A stretch of DNA of 16,998 nt from Bifidobacterium sp. UBA6881. Its GTDB lineage: Bacteria; Actinomycetota; Actinomycetes; Actinomycetales; Bifidobacteriaceae. The DNA is taken from NCBI GenBank assembly GCA_002451435.1, contig DKCF01000050.1, positions 16,837-33,834 of the forward strand. Reading direction: 5' to 3'. Shown here piece after piece: positions 13,176 to 16,998 of the stretch. The translations under genes and the position numbers were made by a program. The number at the start of each line of letters is the position of its first letter. Positions within the stretch are counted from its first letter, which is position 1. The notes under the pieces are model-generated. The model did not search any database. It was not told the DNA's origin and saw only the letters and a program-made list of their open reading frames with translations.

Positions 13176-14936
13176 CGCCAACGACAGCGCCGCCGACGAC
13201 ACCACGAATGTGGCCACCGCGACGTGGCCGGATCCGATGCCTGCTTTTCCATTCACATATCGGATTTCGGTCATGGCGCGGTGGTCCTTTTCCGTGACGG
13301 CCTTCGACGTGTTTGCCTTGGAAACACCATCTTTCGTGTGGCGACGTTCGAGGAACGTCGCCACGAGCTCGACCGCCAGCCATGCGAACGCGACGACGCC
13401 GAGTCGTGCCGCGGATGCGACGAAATTCCAGTTGCGCGCCAGCAATGTGGAATCGCTGGTCAACGCGATCGCATCGCGGATCACCGTGACGAGATACGCG
13501 AGGAAGACGCAGGTCGTGCCCACTGCCAGCACGACGTTGACGGACAATGCGGCGCGCAAGGCGGTGGGGAAACGGCGCGTTTCGAGCGGATTGCATGGAT
13601 TGCGCGGGCCGCACGCCAAACCTTCGGCGGCGTTGGGATTGCCGGCTGGCATGCGGCTGGAACCGGTTCTTCCAAAACCGTCGCCGGAACGCAGCCTCCG
13701 TGTCAGACCGGCGCCCAACAGCATCAACGAACCGACGGTCGCCAGCGCGGCGAACAACAGGCATCCCGCGATGGCGGCGATGACCTCGTCAAGCGACGAC
13801 ACCAATCCGGGCTTCGTGCTGGTCGGCGCGGCGATTTTCTGGTCGGGACGGGCGCCCGCGACCATCGGCGTGGTCCAATCGGAAGCGCCTGTGCCATCGG
13901 CGACCGCATTGACCCAATCCTCAAGATCATGCGTGTAATGCCGTTCCAACGGCAATTCGGGAACGGTTTTGTTCGAACCCGTGCGCAACTGGTGGTTCGC
14001 ATCGTAATAGCGCAGCGTCACGTTCGTGTTGCCGGCCTTGTTCGCGGCCCGTATCAGCAGACGCGCGCCCTGCTCGACCGGCATCGCGTCATCCCGCACG
14101 CCATAGTTGATGAGCAATGGCATGGTCAGCGATCTGCGGTATTTCGCCGCGTCGAAATCCGCATACGCCAGTCCGATATGCCGCGTTCCCAGACTGGTGA
14201 TGCGTGGAATAAGCCGTTTGACGGCATCCGGCGCGCCCGCGTCCGCCAGATAGTTCGTCGCGGCGAGCGTCATCTGCCGTCTGCCCGACACCACGGGCGG
14301 CGACGTGAGAATGGCGAAGGCGATTTCAGGATGCTCCGTGGTGAGCACGGTCGCGATCCATGTGCCTTCGGATTCCGCGTACAGTCCGGTTTTGCTCGCG
14401 TCCACGCCCGGCCAGGACCGAAGGATCGCCAAGGATTTCGCATAATCGCGTGCGCTGGAGACGTAATCGCGGTTGAGCATGGTGTAGTTGTCGAGACGCT
14501 TGTCGGGAACCAGCGTGGTGATGCCCGCGGAAGCCATCGCGCCGGCGACATCGCCGTAGGCCTCGGACGATTTGCCGGTGCCGGAACCATGCAGGAACAG
14601 GCACGCCGGATGGTCGTTCGGTGCGCCGATCGGCTCGCGCACGATGGCGTTCACGGTGACACCGCCATCGAGCTTCACCGTGATATGCGTTTCCTTGGTC
14701 TGGTACGCGCCCTCCTGCGGAGTGGACAACGCGCCGCCGGTGGCGCGGTCCTTCGCCTGGATGGTCGTATCGGAAGTGGCTGGCACGATGTGGTCGGCGA
14801 ACGGCCTCACCTGCCATTTCGGCGCCAGCGCGTGGCCGAGCGCGCCCAGCATCATGAACAACGCCAACGAAACCACTGCGGTGGCCGCCACGGTGGTCAT
14901 CGTCCTTCTTATCAATGCACGCACACCCGCAACCAT
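13146..14936 (-). CDS. Membrane-tethered alpha/beta hydrolase with multi-TM C-terminus
   Basis: A predicted serine hydrolase of 596 residues. An Arg-rich start and one membrane helix (about 14-36) put the hydrolase domain (about 75-350) outside. The fold is shown by the oxyanion strand CLFLHGSGTGKSSEAYG (112-128), nucleophile Ser189 in GLYAESEGTWIA (the first elbow Gly is replaced by Ala), a candidate acid Asp282/Asp283 in NYGVRDDAMP, and His315 in YYDANHQL. Four membrane helices follow (about 385-411, 459-486, 505-529, 569-595). I chose the ATG at 14936 because it keeps the positive n-region; a TTG at 14960 and an ATG at 14900 with AAGGAC are alternatives. The substrate is unknown: peptide, ester or lipid are all possible. 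It converges on the two-TM gene with a 30-bp overlap. Confidence 0.85.
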   Translation of the reverse strand: MVAGVRALIRRTMTTVAATAVVSLALFMMLGALGHALAPKWQVRPFADHIVPATSDTTIQAKDRATGGALSTPQEGAYQTKETHITVKLDGGVTVNAIVREPIGAPNDHPACLFLHGSGTGKSSEAYGDVAGAMASAGITTLVPDKRLDNYTMLNRDYVSSARDYAKSLAILRSWPGVDASKTGLYAESEGTWIATVLTTEHPEIAFAILTSPPVVSGRRQMTLAATNYLADAGAPDAVKRLIPRITSLGTRHIGLAYADFDAAKYRRSLTMPLLINYGVRDDAMPVEQGARLLIRAANKAGNTNVTLRYYDANHQLRTGSNKTVPELPLERHYTHDLEDWVNAVADGTGASDWTTPMVAGARPDQKIAAPTSTKPGLVSSLDEVIAAIAGCLLFAALATVGSLMLLGAGLTRRLRSGDGFGRTGSSRMPAGNPNAAEGLACGPRNPCNPLETRRFPTALRAALSVNVVLAVGTTCVFLAYLVTVIRDAIALTSDSTLLARNWNFVASAARLGVVAFAWLAVELVATFLERRHTKDGVSKANTSKAVTEKDHRAMTEIRYVNGKAGIGSGHVAVATFVVSSAALSLALLAFWGLFV

Positions 14937-14957
14937 AGGACGCGTTCCCGGCTTGCA

Positions 14958-14971
14958 CAATCGTGCGATTG
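14958..14971. promoter_or_regulatory. Short inverted repeat upstream of the hydrolase gene
   Basis: CAATCG-TG-CGATTG is a perfect 6+6 repeat 22 nt ahead of the chosen hydrolase ATG. It is of operator size, but no regulator is known, and such short palindromes also occur by chance. Confidence 0.3.
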
Positions 14972-15003
14972 CCGATTGCGGGCGATCCGTGATCTGTGGA
15001 TGA

Positions 15004-15031
15004 TCGATTCATGGCATGTGGGATGAATCGA
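15004..15031. repeat. 9-bp hairpin between the DUF4125 and hydrolase genes
   Basis: TCGATTCAT (15004-15012) and ATGAATCGA (15023-15031) are perfectly complementary around a 10-nt loop. It lies 76 nt beyond the DUF4125 stop on the minus strand. Without a T-run it is at best a weak terminator; it may be an operator. Confidence 0.4.
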
Positions 15032-15107
15032 CGATGCTCCATGATTGTCGGTCCGTGCCATTGCGGGGCGCGACGTCGATGGCTGTGCGCCACTGGCGGC
15101 GGAGCCA

Positions 15108-15797
15108 TCAGCGCTGCGCCGCCTCCGCCTCGTCGAGGCCGTCGAATCCGGCCAGTCTCACGGTGTTGCGGATGGTCTCCTCGGTGAGATTGCGGCGCTC
15201 GTCCAGCAGACGGGAGACGAATGCGTCGTACAGGGCGATCGTCCGCTCGGAATACGTGCCCAACTCTCCGCGCAGATATGTTTCGAACGACGTGGCCTGT
15301 GGCGTGTCCTCGTCGGTGGTCAGCATGCGCATCGCCATGCCGAGCCTCGGCCAGCGTTCCCGGAAATCACGCGCCCAGGCCACCTGCGTGGCGATGATGC
15401 GTTCCTGCATTGCCACCCGACTTGCGGAAAGGCGGGGAATATACGGCTCGATGTTTGCACAATACTCCTGTGGATATGTGGATTGCATCATCCGACCGTA
15501 CTTTTCCGTCACCAGGTTGCGGCCGGTCCGGTCGGCCTCTTGCAGATCCGACCGGTAGCTGGAGAGCAGTTCGGCCGGCCAGGTGAGGAACTGGCTCGCG
15601 CGCATCTCGTGGAACATCGGCCAGTTGCCCTGGCATGAGGCGCGTCCGCCCTCGTTGTTCGTGTTCTGGAACTGCCTCCATTCCAGCGTGATGACGGATT
15701 CCACCATGGTGGCCTCGCCGGTTTCCTCCGGCTTGGTGCCGTTGGCGTCGTGCCTGTCGCCTGATGGTTCGATGGTGTTCGTTGTCTTGTTCGTCAT
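15108..15797 (-). CDS. DUF4125 family protein
   Basis: This is a 229-residue soluble protein of unknown function that I recognise as DUF4125. The ATG at 15797 has AGGA with a 7-nt gap; the first 30 residues are polar and low in complexity (Thr/Asn/Glu). The conserved domain runs from about 31 to the end. Its conserved blocks are ITLEWRQFQNTNNEGGRASC (36-55), SQFLTWPAELLSSY (68-81), LVTEKYGRMMQST (95-107), TDEDTPQATSFETYLRGELG (161-180) and ETIRNTVRLAGF (207-218). A second in-frame ATG at 15707 begins just at the conserved part and could be the start if the polar leader is not translated. No signal peptide or membrane helix is seen. The DUF4037 gene upstream on the same strand, 169 nt away, is its likely partner. 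Confidence 0.87.
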   Translation of the reverse strand: MTNKTTNTIEPSGDRHDANGTKPEETGEATMVESVITLEWRQFQNTNNEGGRASCQGNWPMFHEMRASQFLTWPAELLSSYRSDLQEADRTGRNLVTEKYGRMMQSTYPQEYCANIEPYIPRLSASRVAMQERIIATQVAWARDFRERWPRLGMAMRMLTTDEDTPQATSFETYLRGELGTYSERTIALYDAFVSRLLDERRNLTEETIRNTVRLAGFDGLDEAEAAQR

Positions 15798-15966
15798 TGT
15801 TGGTTCCTGACCCGTTGTTTGATTTTCGACCCGCGCGTTATGCACGATGAAGACGATGTGCCGTGCGAATCGCCATGATTGATTGCGGATGGTGTTCGGC
15901 GGCGGTGGCCGATGGCGTGCGGCGACCGTTTGCGACCGACGTTCGTTCGTGGAAGCGGACCCGTCG
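15798..15966 (-). other. Gap between the DUF4037 and DUF4125 genes
   Basis: This stretch contains no clear gene or terminator. The DUF4125 reading frame stays open through it and into the DUF4037 gene, but the predicted residues are Arg/Ser/Pro-rich and look like chance coding in GC-rich DNA. An AGGAACC just ahead of 15797 serves DUF4125. I could not identify a promoter. Confidence 0.5.
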
Positions 15967-16998
15967 TCACAGGCTGCGCAGGCATGCGTCCGTCGCGACG
16001 ATATGCTTCTCCACGTACGGACGTTGCCATTCCAGGAACGTCTCATGCGATTCGGTAAGCCCCTCGTGAAGCAGTTCCGTGACGACCTCGGCGCAGATAT
16101 GCTCGATGGTCGTGGTGATCGTGTCGATCGCAGGGCCTGCGCCCTTGCCGCCCTCGCCGAAACCTTCGCCACCGAAGCACGCGGCGGAGCTTAATCGCAA
16201 TATCGTCTCCAGTTGCTCGGCGACATCGGCGAGACGCGTCGCCATGCGGCGGCTTAGTTTGCGCAACGCAGCGAAACGCCACTTGTAGTACGGCAGATAG
16301 CCCACGGAAACCGGTTCGTTGACCAGAAACACCAGCGAGGCGGTCGCATCGACGAATTGCGTGATGCTCAGCATCGCGGCCGCGCCATCGCCGCGTTCCA
16401 GCATGCGCGGCAGATTGTATTGCCCAGCCTGCGCCATCATGCCCAGACGGCGGGAGATCAAGGAAACGCGCACATCCTCAGGCATGAACGTGAATCCCTG
16501 ACGGGTTTTGGAGAACATGCCCAACGGATCGGCGAACACACGGCCGTTCGTCGCGGTGGCGAGCGTCGCCTCCGGCAGCGTCAGCCATGCCGCGTAATCG
16601 GTCTGTGCCGGCGCCTCGGGGTAATTCGTGAGGCGCTCGAAGAAATCGTTGATGCGGAACACGCCGTCGCGCCGGTTCTCGCCCTGCGCGCGGGGCGTCG
16701 CGGGCGTGCGGTCCGTGTCTGCGAAGGCTTCGGGCGGCATGGATGCGCTGGTCGTGCCGTTTCCGTCGATGCCGGCATTCCCGGCATCTGTCCGGTCTGC
16801 TGCGGAAATCGCCTTGCCGTGACCGCGGAAACGCGGATCGCCCTGTCCGTCCACGGTGAACGCGCGGTCGAGCGCCTCGTAATCCGCCTGCAACCGTGCG
16901 CCGATCGCCGCATAATCCTCGTCGGTGAGCCACAGGCAGAAGCGCGGGCCGAAATCATGGTCCTGCGAATATACGTCGTCGAAGCCCAGGCATTCGGA
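15967..16998 (-). CDS. DUF4037 protein (nucleotidyltransferase-like), 3' part
   Basis: The gene enters from beyond the right edge; 343 codons and the stop at 15967-15969 are visible. The first visible residues, SECLGFDDVYSQDHDFGPR, are the acidic part of a polymerase-beta-like nucleotidyltransferase core, with DD and DHD as candidate metal ligands. The following DUF4037 part has WLTLPEATLATATNGRVFAD, EDVRVSLISRRLGMMAQAGQ, YNLPRMLERGDGAAAM and LPYYKWRFAALRKLSRRM. The latter half is helical and soluble. Two low-complexity inserts (a Gly/Thr/Pro stretch about 60-100 residues in, and GGEGFGEGGKGAG near the C-terminus) are not part of the core family as I know it. The substrate is unknown. DUF4125 follows 169 nt downstream. 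Confidence 0.85.
   Translation of the reverse strand, partial: SECLGFDDVYSQDHDFGPRFCLWLTDEDYAAIGARLQADYEALDRAFTVDGQGDPRFRGHGKAISAADRTDAGNAGIDGNGTTSASMPPEAFADTDRTPATPRAQGENRRDGVFRINDFFERLTNYPEAPAQTDYAAWLTLPEATLATATNGRVFADPLGMFSKTRQGFTFMPEDVRVSLISRRLGMMAQAGQYNLPRMLERGDGAAAMLSITQFVDATASLVFLVNEPVSVGYLPYYKWRFAALRKLSRRMATRLADVAEQLETILRLSSAACFGGEGFGEGGKGAGPAIDTITTTIEHICAEVVTELLHEGLTESHETFLEWQRPYVEKHIVATDACLRSL

Noticed and set aside
13224..15026. Plus-strand open frame of 600 residues
   Set aside because: It is antisense to the hydrolase, Arg-rich without domains, and has no plausible start signal.
14937..15107. Possible small gene between DUF4125 and the hydrolase
   Set aside because: No frame with a ribosome-binding site or recognisable product; only two inverted repeats are seen.

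Overview
The window is high-GC DNA (roughly 60% by eye). Its gene content and protein style suggest an actinobacterium, most likely Bifidobacterium: the GalE N-terminus, an EIIBCA sugar PTS with a LicT-type antiterminator next to pgm, and a PspC-fused histidine kinase. The genus is inferred from remembered family resemblance, not from a search. I cannot name the species.

Left part (1-8100): carbohydrate and housekeeping genes. The 5' part of phosphoglucomutase (pgm, minus strand) leaves the window at its left edge. A 340-nt intergenic region carries a promoter, a ribonucleic antiterminator (RAT) and an overlapping intrinsic terminator. These lie ahead of a three-domain PTS permease (IIB-IIC-IIA), which is followed by its probable regulator, a BglG/LicT-type antiterminator with two PRDs. 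Together they form a substrate-induced sugar uptake operon: the permease controls the phosphorylation of the regulator, and the regulator opens the leader terminator. Converging on it is a diacylglycerol-kinase-family lipid kinase. Then come serS, a tRNA-Ser(UGA) with its own promoter and terminator, and galE with a strong terminator. Pgm and GalE together link glucose-6-P, glucose-1-P, UDP-glucose and UDP-galactose.

Middle part (8139-13175): a probable envelope-stress signalling locus. A LuxR-type response regulator and a PspC-domain histidine kinase lie on the minus strand. They are divergent from a plus-strand pair: a PspC/toastrack-like membrane protein and a translationally coupled two-TM protein. 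The 113-bp divergent control region has a perfect 12-bp inverted repeat that places both start codons, a leaderless-type -10 on each side, and three TTCA repeats spaced exactly 11 bp apart, which are a good candidate operator for the response regulator. This is the most interesting part of the window.

Right part (13146-16998), all minus strand: a membrane-tethered alpha/beta hydrolase with a multi-TM tail, whose 3' end overlaps the preceding convergent gene by 30 bp; a DUF4125 protein; and the C-terminal part of a DUF4037 (nucleotidyltransferase-like) protein that runs off the right edge. The last two look like a functional pair of unknown role.

No insertion sequence, prophage, CRISPR array or rRNA was seen. 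Because GC is high, most genes have long open antisense frames, which I treated as shadows.
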